Part shown: piece after piece, positions 54,621-62,526 of the stretch
Numbering within the stretch: position 1 is the stretch's first letter
How the letters are laid out: each line of letters starts with the position of its first letter
NCBI GenBank assembly: GCA_022842165.1
Contig: JALHQC010000004.1
Coordinates: 62,001-126,000, forward strand
Direction of reading: 5' to 3'
DNA from: a bacterium
GTDB lineage: Bacteria > Pseudomonadota > Alphaproteobacteria > Rhizobiales > Aestuariivirgaceae
DNA length: 64,000 nt
Notes under the pieces: generated by a model
Told to the model about the DNA's origin: nothing
The model's database searches: none
The model's input: only the letters and a program-made list of their open reading frames with translations
Made by a program: the position numbers and the translations under genes

Positions 54621-55717
54621 ACAAACCGCACCGCATGAATGGGCGGCAGGCTCGTGCTTACCGTTTCCCACGAATCGCCCTGATCCTCGCTCACCCACAG
54701 ATTTCCTGTCGTCGAACCAAAGGCCAACGCGTTGCCGGTATCGTCACCACTCAGCGCGTGGCGGAAGACGATGTCGTAGGCGTGGTCCTGCGGCAGGCCG
54801 TTGCTCAACACGTCGAAACTCTTGCCGCCATCCCTCGTGCGCGTCACCACCAGCTTGCCGTTGACGGGATAGCGCAGCTCATCCTTGATGCCGGGCACGA
54901 ACCATGCGGTGTCGGGGTCCTCCGGGTGAACGACGACGCCGAAGCCGAAGCTCGAGGGCCTGGCATGCACGCGCTGCCAGCTTTTCGCATTGTCGGCAGA
55001 GCGCCAGATGCCGCAGTGATGCTGCACCCAGAAGCGTTCCGGATGCGAGGGCGATTGCACCATCATGTGCGGGTCCTGGGTGTGAGGGTCGTCCGCCACG
55101 CCATCCGGGCCATCGTCGAAATGCATGCCGTGGGCCGATTGCCGCCATGTGCCGCCGCCATCATGCGTCACCCACACGCCGCCGCAGGAAATGGCGATGC
55201 GCACCGTTTTCGGGTCACGCGGATCAACACAGATCGAATGGATGCCGGGAATGTCGGCGCCGCCGCCCAGCCATTTGTTGCGCTCCGGCATGCGCCACAG
55301 GCTTTCCATCAGTGTCCAGTTCGTTCCCCGGTCGTCCGAACGGAAGAGGCCACCCGGCATGGTGCCGGCCCACAGCACTCCCGGTTCATCGCGCCCGCCG
55401 GTTTCGAGCGACCAGATCATCTGCGTCGTCCATTTCACGGGCTTGCCCCAGCCGTCCAAATCTTCCAGCCCCTCGGGCTTTGGCGGATAGGCGGGGCAGG
55501 TCACTTCCGTCCAGGTGCCGTTCCTGTCCTTGCGGTGCAGCTTCACGCCGAAATGGCCGTGGTTCAGCGCGGCATAGTCCGTGCCGTCACGCGCGTCATG
55601 CAGGGCAAGCGTCACATTGTCACCGAGGAAGGCGGCGTCCGACACCTTCCAGCCCGCGCCATTGCGCGTCACGTCGAAAAGACCTTTTCGCGTTGAAACC
55701 AGAATGCGCTCACCCAT
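54617..55717 (-). CDS. BNR/VPS10-like beta-propeller protein
   Basis: A 366-residue repeat protein without a signal peptide. Several BNR (Asp-box) repeats are visible: SDDRGTNWTLM, THDGGGTWRQS, SADNAKSWQRV, TRDGGKSFDVL and SEDQGDSWETV. This is the sialidase/VPS10-type propeller often annotated as exo-alpha-sialidase or glycosyl hydrolase, but no glycosidase catalytic residues are identifiable from these repeats. It lies directly after a MoaD/ThiS-like gene (three-base gap). This two-gene pair occurs in other bacteria and its role is unknown. Confidence 0.85.
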   Translation of the reverse strand: MGERILVSTRKGLFDVTRNGAGWKVSDAAFLGDNVTLALHDARDGTDYAALNHGHFGVKLHRKDRNGTWTEVTCPAYPPKPEGLEDLDGWGKPVKWTTQMIWSLETGGRDEPGVLWAGTMPGGLFRSDDRGTNWTLMESLWRMPERNKWLGGGADIPGIHSICVDPRDPKTVRIAISCGGVWVTHDGGGTWRQSAHGMHFDDGPDGVADDPHTQDPHMMVQSPSHPERFWVQHHCGIWRSADNAKSWQRVHARPSSFGFGVVVHPEDPDTAWFVPGIKDELRYPVNGKLVVTRTRDGGKSFDVLSNGLPQDHAYDIVFRHALSGDDTGNALAFGSTTGNLWVSEDQGDSWETVSTSLPPIHAVRFV

Positions 55718-55720
55718 GAA

Positions 55721-55990
55721 TCACCCTCCCGACAGTGCCTGCATCACCCAGATTTCGCTTGTGTCCGTCACGGGGTCCGACAGCCTCTCGATATCGCGGA
55801 TGCGCCGGCCGTCGACCAGGATCGTCATGTGCTTCCGCAAGCCGCCCTGGTCGTCGATCACGTAAGCGCCCAGCCTGTCATGCGTGCTGAACACCTGCGC
55901 CAGAACGGCAGCCACGGTCGTGCCTTCGGCTTCCATGCTGGAACATTCCACATGGCGGCGCAGGTTCGCCGTGAAGAAAACCTTCGGCAT
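55721..55990 (-). CDS. MoaD/ThiS-like beta-grasp protein
   Basis: An 89-residue ubiquitin-like protein ending in LSGG, the terminal diglycine needed for adenylation and thiocarboxylation by an E1-like enzyme. The segments VAAVLAQVFSTHDRLGAYV and KHMTILVDGRRI are the usual MoaD helix and strand. True MoaD and ThiS lie with moa or thi genes, which are absent here. The partner is the BNR propeller immediately downstream. The start MPKVFFTANL (ATG 55990) gives the standard length. Confidence 0.85.
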   Translation of the reverse strand: MPKVFFTANLRRHVECSSMEAEGTTVAAVLAQVFSTHDRLGAYVIDDQGGLRKHMTILVDGRRIRDIERLSDPVTDTSEIWVMQALSGG

Positions 55991-56047
55991 CGCTTCCAAT
56001 CCCCGCCCGCGATCCTAGCGCAAGCAGGGCTCAGACGGAACCAACCC

Positions 56048-56515
56048 TCAGTTCAGGCGCCAGATCGTGAAATTCAGGAGGGCGGCGAAGCTGACCCAGG
56101 CGAGATAGGGCACCATCAGCAGCCCGGCCAGGGTGGAGCGGCCGAAGAAGGCCAGCATGGTGGCGACCAGCGCCAGCCACAGCATGGTGATGTCGACAAG
56201 ACCGAGCCACGGCGAGCGCGCGCCAAAGAACAGGAAGGACCACGCGAAATTCAGCGCCAGCTGCGAGAAAAACAGGATCATCGCCGGAGCGATCCTGTCC
56301 TTCGTCCGCCACACGAGCCATGCGGCAACACCCATCATGATGTAAAGCGCCGTCCACACCGGGCCGAAGACCCAGCTTGGCGGATTCCACGACGGCTTGT
56401 TGAGTGTGGGATACCAGCTTGCGACGGCCGGCGCCGTCACCCAGCCCGCAAACATGCCGACGCCAAGGCACAGGACAATGAAGAAAGCCAGAACCAGCCA
56501 TTGATTGCGCAGCAT
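56048..56515 (-). CDS. tspO: TspO/MBR family tryptophan-rich sensory protein
   Basis: A 155-residue protein with five transmembrane helices. The conserved pieces are WYPTLNKPSWNPPSWVFGPVW near the first loop, the fourth-helix FSQLALNFAWSFLFFG and YLAWVSFAALLNFTIWRLN at the C-terminus, where the A and L residues form the cholesterol-recognition-like region of the family. TspO binds porphyrins and takes part in tetrapyrrole or stress signalling. It lies six bases downstream of the NicO gene and may be cotranscribed with it. Confidence 0.94.
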   Translation of the reverse strand: MLRNQWLVLAFFIVLCLGVGMFAGWVTAPAVASWYPTLNKPSWNPPSWVFGPVWTALYIMMGVAAWLVWRTKDRIAPAMILFFSQLALNFAWSFLFFGARSPWLGLVDITMLWLALVATMLAFFGRSTLAGLLMVPYLAWVSFAALLNFTIWRLN

Positions 56516-56521
56516 CGGTCC

Positions 56522-57667
56522 TCACATCATCGCGTTGGTGGCCCCCAACGAGCCCAGGAACAGGATGGTTCCGAGAAACGCAATCACACTCCCGCCGCCG
56601 AAGCGCAAGGCAAAACCGAACCATGAGAGCCAGCGGTCGTCGCGCGCTGCGAATCGGGTGGCGAGCTGCTTCGAATAGACGGCCAGGCCCGCGATGATCG
56701 AAACCGTGATGAAGGTGCCGATTGCCATGGCAAGGGTCGCCGCAACGCCGGCCCAGTAAAGCCCCAGGCCATTGGCGAAGACGAGGACCAGGATCGCACC
56801 CGTACAGGGGCGGATACCGACGGCGAAGGCCAGCGAGAAGGCCTTGGCAAAAGAAAAGTCGCCGCGCAGGTCGCGGGCGTCCGGCACATGCGAATGACCG
56901 CAGCCGCAGTCGGGGCCATGCACATGGCCGGCCGTTGCAGCCTTGTTCTCGAGCGGCTGGAAGGAGTCGAAGTGATGAAGCGCAAAACTCCCCCTCTCTC
57001 CCGCCTCAGCGGGGGAGAGGGCAGGGTGAGGGGGCGCTACACCGGCAACAACCGTTTCCATCATGCCGGGCTTCATCAGTGGCCGCAGCGCCGTCCAGAT
57101 CAGATAAAGCCCCATCACCCCGATCAGGCCATAGCTGGCGCTTTCGAGATAGCCCGCGACGTTCCGCGCCGTGGCGCCGACACTGGCGACGATCAGGAAC
57201 AGCGCGCTCACCAGCACGATCGCGGTCAGCGCCTGAATGACCGCACTCATGAAGGAGATCAGGATGCCGCGCTTCAGCTCATGCTCGGTGGCGAGAAGCC
57301 AGGCGGTGATCACCGCCTTGCCGTGGCCGGGGCCTGCGGCATGGAACACGCCATAGCCGAAGCTCAGCAGCATCAGCGTCCAGGTGGCCGCCAGGGCCGA
57401 GCCCGATTTCATCTGCCGCAGCGCGCCGGACATCTTGCCATAGAAGGCCTGCTGCTTCTCGCGCATCCACAACACGGGATCTTCCAGAAAGCCGACCTGA
57501 ACGACGCTGCCATCCTTGTTGCGCGGCTGGACGAGCAGCTTCTTCTTGTCGATCTTGACGGCGGGCGCTGCCTGCTCGGTGGATTGAGCGATGGCGGGGG
57601 CCATGACCGCCATGGACAAGAAAATGGCGGTGACCGCCGCCAGAACGAGCCGGATCAGGCCTTGCAT
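56522..57667 (-). CDS. NicO/RcnA-family metal transporter with a palindromic insert
   Basis: A 381-residue membrane protein with a signal peptide (LIRLVLAAVTAIFLSMAV) and about six helices in two blocks. Family motifs are FHAAGPGHGKAVITAWL in the first block and AVGIRPCTGAILVLVFAN in the second. The middle loop is histidine-rich (HVHGPDCGCGHSHVPD, residues about 243-258), as in nickel/cobalt exporters. Upstream of it, residues about 211-227 (PPHPALSPAEAGERG) are encoded by a palindromic element. The start overlaps the DUF1007 gene by 13 bases. Substrate could be Ni, Co or Zn. The Zur box upstream of znuA favours zinc. Confidence 0.88.
   Translation of the reverse strand: MQGLIRLVLAAVTAIFLSMAVMAPAIAQSTEQAAPAVKIDKKKLLVQPRNKDGSVVQVGFLEDPVLWMREKQQAFYGKMSGALRQMKSGSALAATWTLMLLSFGYGVFHAAGPGHGKAVITAWLLATEHELKRGILISFMSAVIQALTAIVLVSALFLIVASVGATARNVAGYLESASYGLIGVMGLYLIWTALRPLMKPGMMETVVAGVAPPHPALSPAEAGERGSFALHHFDSFQPLENKAATAGHVHGPDCGCGHSHVPDARDLRGDFSFAKAFSLAFAVGIRPCTGAILVLVFANGLGLYWAGVAATLAMAIGTFITVSIIAGLAVYSKQLATRFAARDDRWLSWFGFALRFGGGSVIAFLGTILFLGSLGATNAMM
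56990..57035. repeat. Short palindromic element inside the NicO gene
   Basis: CCCTCTCTCCCGC pairs with GCGGGGGAGAGGG (12 of 13 bases), followed by GTGAGGGGG. It is translated in frame as a proline- and glutamate-containing stretch in a cytoplasmic or periplasmic loop, next to the His-rich segment, where an insertion would be tolerated. Confidence 0.75.
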
Positions 57668-58314
57668 GCGATGGTGACGGGCTGGGCGAAGAGGGCGCCG
57701 AAGTCCTCGTTGTTCTCGGGCTTCCAGTCAGCGCCCTTGGTCGACAGCATGGTGCGGGTTTCCTCGATCTCGGCATCAGTCGGCACCGGCTTCACCACGA
57801 GCTTGCAGGACTGCGGCATGTTGCCGATGACGGTCACCGGTTCATCCTTCACATAGTCGATGGCGATGAAGAAGTCGGGGTCATAGACCTTGGCCACGAA
57901 TTCGCCCTTCGTGGGGTCGAGCGGAGTTTTCAGCGGCACCTGGAAGTGAAGCTGCAGCTTGTCGTTGGACCAGATCTGGCCATACTCGGTGACTTCCGCG
58001 ATATCCTGCTTCTCGCCATTGAAGCGGAGCGCGGTGAAGAAGCCATAGTCCTTCAGCGAGTTGATGTTTTCCTTGGTCAGCGGCTCGATCTCCGACTGGC
58101 TGTAGACGCCGTCGCCATTGGTATCCAACCCATCCAGCGCCATCTGCGTATAGCCGTCATCGAAGGTCCAGGTGACGTTGAGGCCCTGGATCATGCCCTG
58201 GTCGTTGAACACCACGTCGGAGCGCATCTCGATCCACACATGCGGATGGGCCTGGGCTGGAACCGAAGCCCCGATCCCCACTACCACCGCCATTGCAGCC
58301 AGTTTCCAGCGCAT
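57655..58314 (-). CDS. DUF1007 family periplasmic protein
   Basis: A 219-residue exported protein. Signal peptide MRWKLAAMAVVVGIGASVPA, cleaved before AHPHVWIEM. The mature protein starts with a His-rich end (HPHVW) and includes DTNGDGVYSQSEIEPL, a calcium-binding-like EF-hand loop. DUF1007 proteins are regularly encoded with NicO-type transporters and may deliver metal. ATG 58314 is chosen, with an alternative GTG at 58326. It lies 65 bases downstream of znuA. Confidence 0.88.
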   Translation of the reverse strand: MRWKLAAMAVVVGIGASVPAQAHPHVWIEMRSDVVFNDQGMIQGLNVTWTFDDGYTQMALDGLDTNGDGVYSQSEIEPLTKENINSLKDYGFFTALRFNGEKQDIAEVTEYGQIWSNDKLQLHFQVPLKTPLDPTKGEFVAKVYDPDFFIAIDYVKDEPVTVIGNMPQSCKLVVKPVPTDAEIEETRTMLSTKGADWKPENNEDFGALFAQPVTIACKA

Positions 58315-58379
58315 TTCGACCACCACTCATATTGCCGGTCTGCTGGCAATGATGGGCCAATGCGGCAAAAAAGTGAAGG

Positions 58380-59333
58380 CTATGCAGAACCCCCAAGGCA
58401 GGCCTTGAGGCTGGCGGCAAGATTGAGCAAGAGCTGCTGGTAGGCATGCGGTCCGGGCGTCAGTTCTGCGCCCAGCGGGTCGAGCACGCCTTCGCGGGCG
58501 GATGAGCCTTCGATCACCGTGTTCACCACCTTGCTGTCATATTGCGGTTCGCGGAAGACGCAGGCCGCCTTGGTCTCGGCGATCTTGCGGCGCACCTCGC
58601 TGAGGCGCTCGGCGGAAGGCGCCTGGGCCGAGATATCGGAGATCGATCCTGCGGCATTCAGGCCGAAGCGGTTCTCGAAATACTGGTAGGCATCGTGAAA
58701 GACGATGTAGGGCTTATCCTTGACGGGGGCCAGTGAGGCAGTGATTTCGGCCGACGTCTTGTCGAGCGAAGCCGCAAAGGCTTTGGCATTAGCCTCATAC
58801 GCGGCGCCATTGGCGGGGTCCGCCTTGGCCAGTTCGGCAGCCACGGCGATCGCCATCGCCTTGGCGTTCCCGGGGTCGAGCCAGACATGCGGATCGAAGC
58901 TCAGCACACCCTCGGCATGGGCTTCCTCGCCGTGGCCGTGATCATGGTCATGGCCTTCTTCCTCATGGGCGTGCGCGTCCCAGGCGCCGCCCTCGCGGAT
59001 CGGCAGCGTCTTCACGCCAGGGGCTTCCGAGAGTTCGACGAAGGCCTTGCCATTGACCGATTCCGAGCCGCTGATCTGGGCAAGCTTCGCCTCGAGGCCG
59101 TGTCCGATGATGAAAACCACATCGGCCTTGCCAAGGCCTGCAATCTGGGTGGCCGTGAAGGTGGCGCGGTGCTCGGACATCGCGCCCGACAGCAGCAGTT
59201 CCGGCTGGCCGACATCCCCCATCACCGCCGAGACGATGCCGTGGACCGGCACGACGGAGGCGATAACCTTCGGCGCGGCAAGCGCCGGGCTGGCGCAGAG
59301 CAGGGCAGCAAACGACGTGGCGAGCAGGCGCAT
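58380..59333 (-). CDS. znuA: Zinc ABC transporter substrate-binding protein ZnuA
   Basis: A 317-residue periplasmic zinc-binding protein with signal peptide MRLLATSFAALLCASPALAA. Zinc ligands of the cluster A-I family are visible: H in VVPVHGIV, H in GAMSEHRATF, H in FDPHVWLDPG and the region of FHDAYQYFENRFG. A long His/Asp/Glu loop (HAHEEEGHDHDHGHGEEAHA) sits between residues about 135 and 160, typical of ZnuA. znuB and znuC are not adjacent. A Zur box lies 22 bases upstream of the start codon. Confidence 0.94.
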   Translation of the reverse strand: MRLLATSFAALLCASPALAAPKVIASVVPVHGIVSAVMGDVGQPELLLSGAMSEHRATFTATQIAGLGKADVVFIIGHGLEAKLAQISGSESVNGKAFVELSEAPGVKTLPIREGGAWDAHAHEEEGHDHDHGHGEEAHAEGVLSFDPHVWLDPGNAKAMAIAVAAELAKADPANGAAYEANAKAFAASLDKTSAEITASLAPVKDKPYIVFHDAYQYFENRFGLNAAGSISDISAQAPSAERLSEVRRKIAETKAACVFREPQYDSKVVNTVIEGSSAREGVLDPLGAELTPGPHAYQQLLLNLAASLKACLGGSA

Positions 59334-59355
59334 GGGACACTCCAGTGGCGATGTA

Positions 59356-59372
59356 ATGTTATAATATAACAT
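59356..59372. promoter_or_regulatory. Zur (zinc uptake regulator) box before znuA
   Basis: ATGTTATA-A-TATAACAT is a perfect 17-base palindrome matching the Zur consensus of alphaproteobacteria. It lies 22 bases upstream of the znuA ATG and about 98 bases before the divergent ccdA-like gene. Repression of znuA when zinc is plentiful is expected. Confidence 0.88.
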
Positions 59373-59470
59373 ATCTGGAAATACCCTTTTGTCAACGCCT
59401 GACAGAGACGTGATGGCCTGCGGCCAAGCGGTGAGTTGCCTCTTCGGTCGGCGCCTGCCAGTTAGGGGCA

Positions 59471-60244
59471 ATGGATCTCGACGTTTCGATCGGTGCGGCC
59501 CTGCTGGCCGGCGCCATCAGTTTTTTAAGCCCCTGCGTGTTGCCGCTGGTGCCGCCCTATCTGTGCTTCATCACCGGCACCTCGCTCGAGGAACTGGTCG
59601 ATCACAAGGCGCGGCCTGACGAGGAGCGGCGGCGCACCCTGCTGGCGGCACTCCTGTTCGTGCTGGGATTTTCGACGGTATTCATCGCGCTCGGCGCCAG
59701 CGCCTCTTGGGTCGGAAGCCTGCTGCGCACCGAACTGGCGCGCACCGTCGAAGTCCTCGGCTTTGCCTTCAATCCGCTTACCACAGCAGCGGGCCTCATC
59801 ATCATCGTCATGGGGCTGCATTTTCTGGGCGTATTCCGCTTCCTCTGGCTGTCGCGCGAGGTTCGCTATCATCACAAGGCCCACCCCGGCGGGCTGGCGG
59901 GGGCCTATGTCATCGGCCTCGCCTTTGCCTTCGGCTGGACGCCCTGCATCGGCCCGGTGCTGGGCATGATCCTGACGGTCGCGGCCAGTGAGCAGGATGT
60001 GCTGAAAGGTGCCGGCTTGCTCGCCGTCTATTCGGCGGGGCTCGGCATTCCCTTCATGCTGGCGGCTGCCGGTGTGGGCACCTTCATGGGCTTCATGAGC
60101 GGCTTCCGGAAACACCTGAAAACCGTCGAGAAGGCCGCCGGCGCGCTCCTCGTGCTGTCGGGCGTCATGTTCATCACCGGCGGCGTGCAGGCCGTGTCCT
60201 ACTGGCTGATCGAGCAGTTCCCCTTCCTGCTCAACCTCGGCTGA
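59471..60244 (+). CDS. ccdA: Cytochrome c biogenesis / thiol transport protein CcdA
   Basis: A 257-residue membrane protein with six helices. The reactive cysteines are in FLSPCVLPLVPPY (first) and FGWTPCIGPVLG (fourth helix), the standard CcdA pair. It passes electrons from cytoplasmic thioredoxin to periplasmic apocytochromes or other thiol proteins. The extended loop KARPDEERRRTLL is family-typical. It is alone between znuA (divergent) and the nitrile hydratase operon (convergent, 14-base overlap). Confidence 0.93.
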   Translation: MDLDVSIGAALLAGAISFLSPCVLPLVPPYLCFITGTSLEELVDHKARPDEERRRTLLAALLFVLGFSTVFIALGASASWVGSLLRTELARTVEVLGFAFNPLTTAAGLIIIVMGLHFLGVFRFLWLSREVRYHHKAHPGGLAGAYVIGLAFAFGWTPCIGPVLGMILTVAASEQDVLKGAGLLAVYSAGLGIPFMLAAAGVGTFMGFMSGFRKHLKTVEKAAGALLVLSGVMFITGGVQAVSYWLIEQFPFLLNLG

Positions 60245-60581
60245 GGGTGATGGGCTGGCCGTGCGGCGTTGATTTCGCGGCACGGTCCCATGCCGCGATC
60301 ATCTGCTGCCGCTCCGGCGCCGTCATCACGCCCTTGGCCTCGACGATGCGCTCCAGCGCCGCAAGCCAGCTTTCGTAATAGGGGCGGTTCGGGTGCGCCT
60401 TGATCTCGGCACCCAGCGTTTCCGCCCATTCGCCCCAGCCGAAGACGCCCGCTTCGTTGAGCTTCACCGCCATGGCGAAGGCCTGCGCCTCCCAGGGCTC
60501 CGCGAAGACCGGGCCGTCGGCATCCTTCGGCAGGCCGGATGATTCAGCGAGCTTCAAGATAGGGCTCCCAGAGGTCGGCAT
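60231..60581 (-). CDS. Nitrile hydratase accessory protein (activator, P14K-like)
   Basis: A 116-residue protein with GPVFAEPWEAQAFAMAVKLNEAG, GWGEWAETLG and YYESWLAALERIVEAKG, the N-terminal half of a nitrile hydratase beta subunit on its own. Such activators load cobalt into the alpha subunit by subunit exchange. The gene starts inside the second beta gene: ATG 60581 overlaps it by 38 bases. A TTG at 60557 would shorten the protein by eight residues. It is the last gene of the operon. Confidence 0.88.
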   Translation of the reverse strand: MPTSGSPILKLAESSGLPKDADGPVFAEPWEAQAFAMAVKLNEAGVFGWGEWAETLGAEIKAHPNRPYYESWLAALERIVEAKGVMTAPERQQMIAAWDRAAKSTPHGQPITLSRG

Positions 60582-61194
60582 GAATGAGGTCGCGTGACTC
60601 CCGGCCCCAGATGTCGCTTGCCTTGAAGCGGATGGTGTAGAGCCACTGCGGGTTCTCGCCGCCACCTCGCGCATTCGAATCCGGAAACACATGCGCACCG
60701 TGGCTGGCGATCACTTCGCCCACCTGCCCCCGCAGGTAGCGCGGCAGGCGGGTGTGGGTTTCAGGGTGAATGTTCCGGGTACGGATCATGTCGCCGGGCC
60801 TGAACCGCGCCGGCACGGAAGCCTTGCGCTGGTAGCTGCCATGCGCCGTCACCGCCGGCCACACGGCTGCGGCAGAAGTCGGCGTCACGGGCCTTGCAGG
60901 TGTAGCAGCACGGCCAGACCTGATCTCGTCCAGCGTGGCGAGGCCATGCTTCTGCAGCAATGTCTCCGCGCCATGCAGCCAGTGCTCGTAATAGCTCGTG
61001 TTGATATAGTCGCCGGGCCGCATCGACTCGCAGGCGCTGCGGTCCTCGTCCAGCGTCCAGCCGCCGACATCGCCCACGGCAGACATCAGCGCGAACATGC
61101 GCGCTTCCCACGGGGCATGAAACACCGGTTCATTCTCTTCACGCGCAACAGGGCCGAAGCCCATCATGCCGCCGCAGTCATGGGCACCATTCAT
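60544..61194 (-). CDS. nthB: Nitrile hydratase beta subunit, second copy
   Basis: A 216-residue beta subunit starting MNGAHDCGGMMGFGPV. The N-terminal helical part (APWEARMFALMSAVGD, YYEHWLHGAETLLQKHG) is followed by a proline-rich linker and the C-terminal SH3-like barrel (FRPGDMIRTRNIHPETHTRL, GQVGEVIASHG, WLYTIRFKASDIWG, DLWEPYLE). Conserved arginines near TRLPRY contact the alpha active site. It is a full-length paralogue of the next gene upstream, with a four-base overlap. Confidence 0.92.
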   Translation of the reverse strand: MNGAHDCGGMMGFGPVAREENEPVFHAPWEARMFALMSAVGDVGGWTLDEDRSACESMRPGDYINTSYYEHWLHGAETLLQKHGLATLDEIRSGRAATPARPVTPTSAAAVWPAVTAHGSYQRKASVPARFRPGDMIRTRNIHPETHTRLPRYLRGQVGEVIASHGAHVFPDSNARGGGENPQWLYTIRFKASDIWGRESRDLIHADLWEPYLEAR

Positions 61195-61847
61195 GTGAAT
61201 ACCTCCAGATAGGGTTCCCACAGATCGAGGCAAACAGAGTCAGGGGCATCCTTGCCCCAAAGCTCCTTCGCCGTGAAGCGCACGGTATAGAGCCATTGCG
61301 GGTCCTCGCCCTCACCCTTGGCGTTCGAATCCGGAAAGGCGTGGCAGCCGTGGATGGTGACGATCTCGCCCACATGCCCTCGCGCATAGCGCGGCAGGCG
61401 GGTGTGGCCAGCTGGGTTGATGTTCAGTGTGCGGACCTTTTCACCCACGCCGAACGCCGCCGCCGTGTTGCTCGGCCGGCCATAGGGGCTTCCCGACGAC
61501 AGGATCGCGGGTATCATTTCAGCCGTCGCCACGCGCTTCACCGGCTTCGGCAGTACCGCCTGTCTGCCTGTCTCTTCCTCCATCGCCGTGATGAGGCCCA
61601 GTTCGATCAGCTGCAGCACCAGCGCATAGTGGCGCATCTCGTAGTAGCTGGACGACCAGTAGCTAACGGGTGCCAGCCTTTCGCGCGCATGGCGGGCCTG
61701 GTCGATGTTCCATGATCCCGTCATGCCCATGGCGAGAACGAGGGCGAAGGCGCGGGGCTCCCAGTCATGATGCCAGACGGGCTCATCGGCTTCCGGCATC
61801 ACAGGGCCGAAGCCCTGGAAGCCGCCCATGTCGTGCGGGCCGTTCAT
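61191..61847 (-). CDS. nthB: Nitrile hydratase beta subunit, first copy
   Basis: A 218-residue beta subunit starting [16 protein letters not shown]. The layout is the same as the second copy: helical N-terminus (DWEPRAFALVLAMGMTGSW), linker and SH3 barrel (FGVGEKVRTLNINPAGHTRL, GHVGEIVTIHG, WLYTVRFTAKELWG, DLWEPYLEVFT). The two copies share the framework but differ widely in the helices, so the duplication is not recent. It starts on the last base of the alpha stop codon (TAATG). Confidence 0.92.
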   Translation of the reverse strand: MNGPHDMGGFQGFGPVMPEADEPVWHHDWEPRAFALVLAMGMTGSWNIDQARHARERLAPVSYWSSSYYEMRHYALVLQLIELGLITAMEEETGRQAVLPKPVKRVATAEMIPAILSSGSPYGRPSNTAAAFGVGEKVRTLNINPAGHTRLPRYARGHVGEIVTIHGCHAFPDSNAKGEGEDPQWLYTVRFTAKELWGKDAPDSVCLDLWEPYLEVFT

Positions 61848-62464
61848 TACGGCTGCTTCGCCAGTCCGGTGCCGATCATCGAATCGCGGGTGACGAGTTC
61901 AGCGAGTTGTTCCTCACTCCAGCCTTCGGTGCCGGCGGGGCGCTCGGGGATCACCAGATAGCGGACTTCAGCAGTCGAATCCCAGACGCGGACTTCCCGT
62001 GTCTCAGGCACGCTCACGCCGAATTCGGACAGCACCTGGCGTGGCTCGATCACCGCGCGCGAGCGGTAAGGCATCGCCTTGTACCAGACCGGCGGCAGGC
62101 CCAGCACCGGCCACGGGTAGCAGGAGCACAGCGTGCAGACGACCATGTTATGGGTTTCGGGCGTATTGAACAGCGCCACCATGTGCTCGCCCTGGCGGCC
62201 GGTATAGCCGAGCGAGGCGATCGCCGCCGTTGCGTCGCGCTTCAGCCAGCCAGCAAATTCGGGGTCGGCCCAGGCCTTCGCCACCACGCGGGCGCCATTG
62301 CGGGGGCCGATCTTCGTCTCGTAGGTGTCGATCAGCACGTCGAGCGCTTCAGGGTCGACGTAGCCCTTCTCGACCAAAAGCGATTCCAGCGCCTTCACCC
62401 GCAAAGCCAGAGGCGAAAGCTCCGAACCCTCGTCGTGATCGTGGTGATGACCGTCATGTGGCAT
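61847..62464 (-). CDS. nthA: Nitrile hydratase alpha subunit, cobalt type
   Basis: A 205-residue catalytic subunit. The metal site is VCTLCSC (Cys110, Cys113, Ser114, Cys115), and Thr between the first two cysteines marks the non-corrin cobalt form. Both cysteines are expected to be oxidised post-translationally. The His/Asp-rich N-terminus ([13 protein letters not shown]) may help metal capture. Nitrile is hydrated to amide. The gene leads the operon alpha-beta1-beta2-activator. No amidase adjoins it. Confidence 0.94.
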   Translation of the reverse strand: MPHDGHHHDHDEGSELSPLALRVKALESLLVEKGYVDPEALDVLIDTYETKIGPRNGARVVAKAWADPEFAGWLKRDATAAIASLGYTGRQGEHMVALFNTPETHNMVVCTLCSCYPWPVLGLPPVWYKAMPYRSRAVIEPRQVLSEFGVSVPETREVRVWDSTAEVRYLVIPERPAGTEGWSEEQLAELVTRDSMIGTGLAKQP

Positions 62465-62526
62465 TTTGAAACCTGTGCGTTTGCGCTAAGCATAGCGGCG
62501 AGAGGTTGAGAGGGGAAGCGGCCAAG

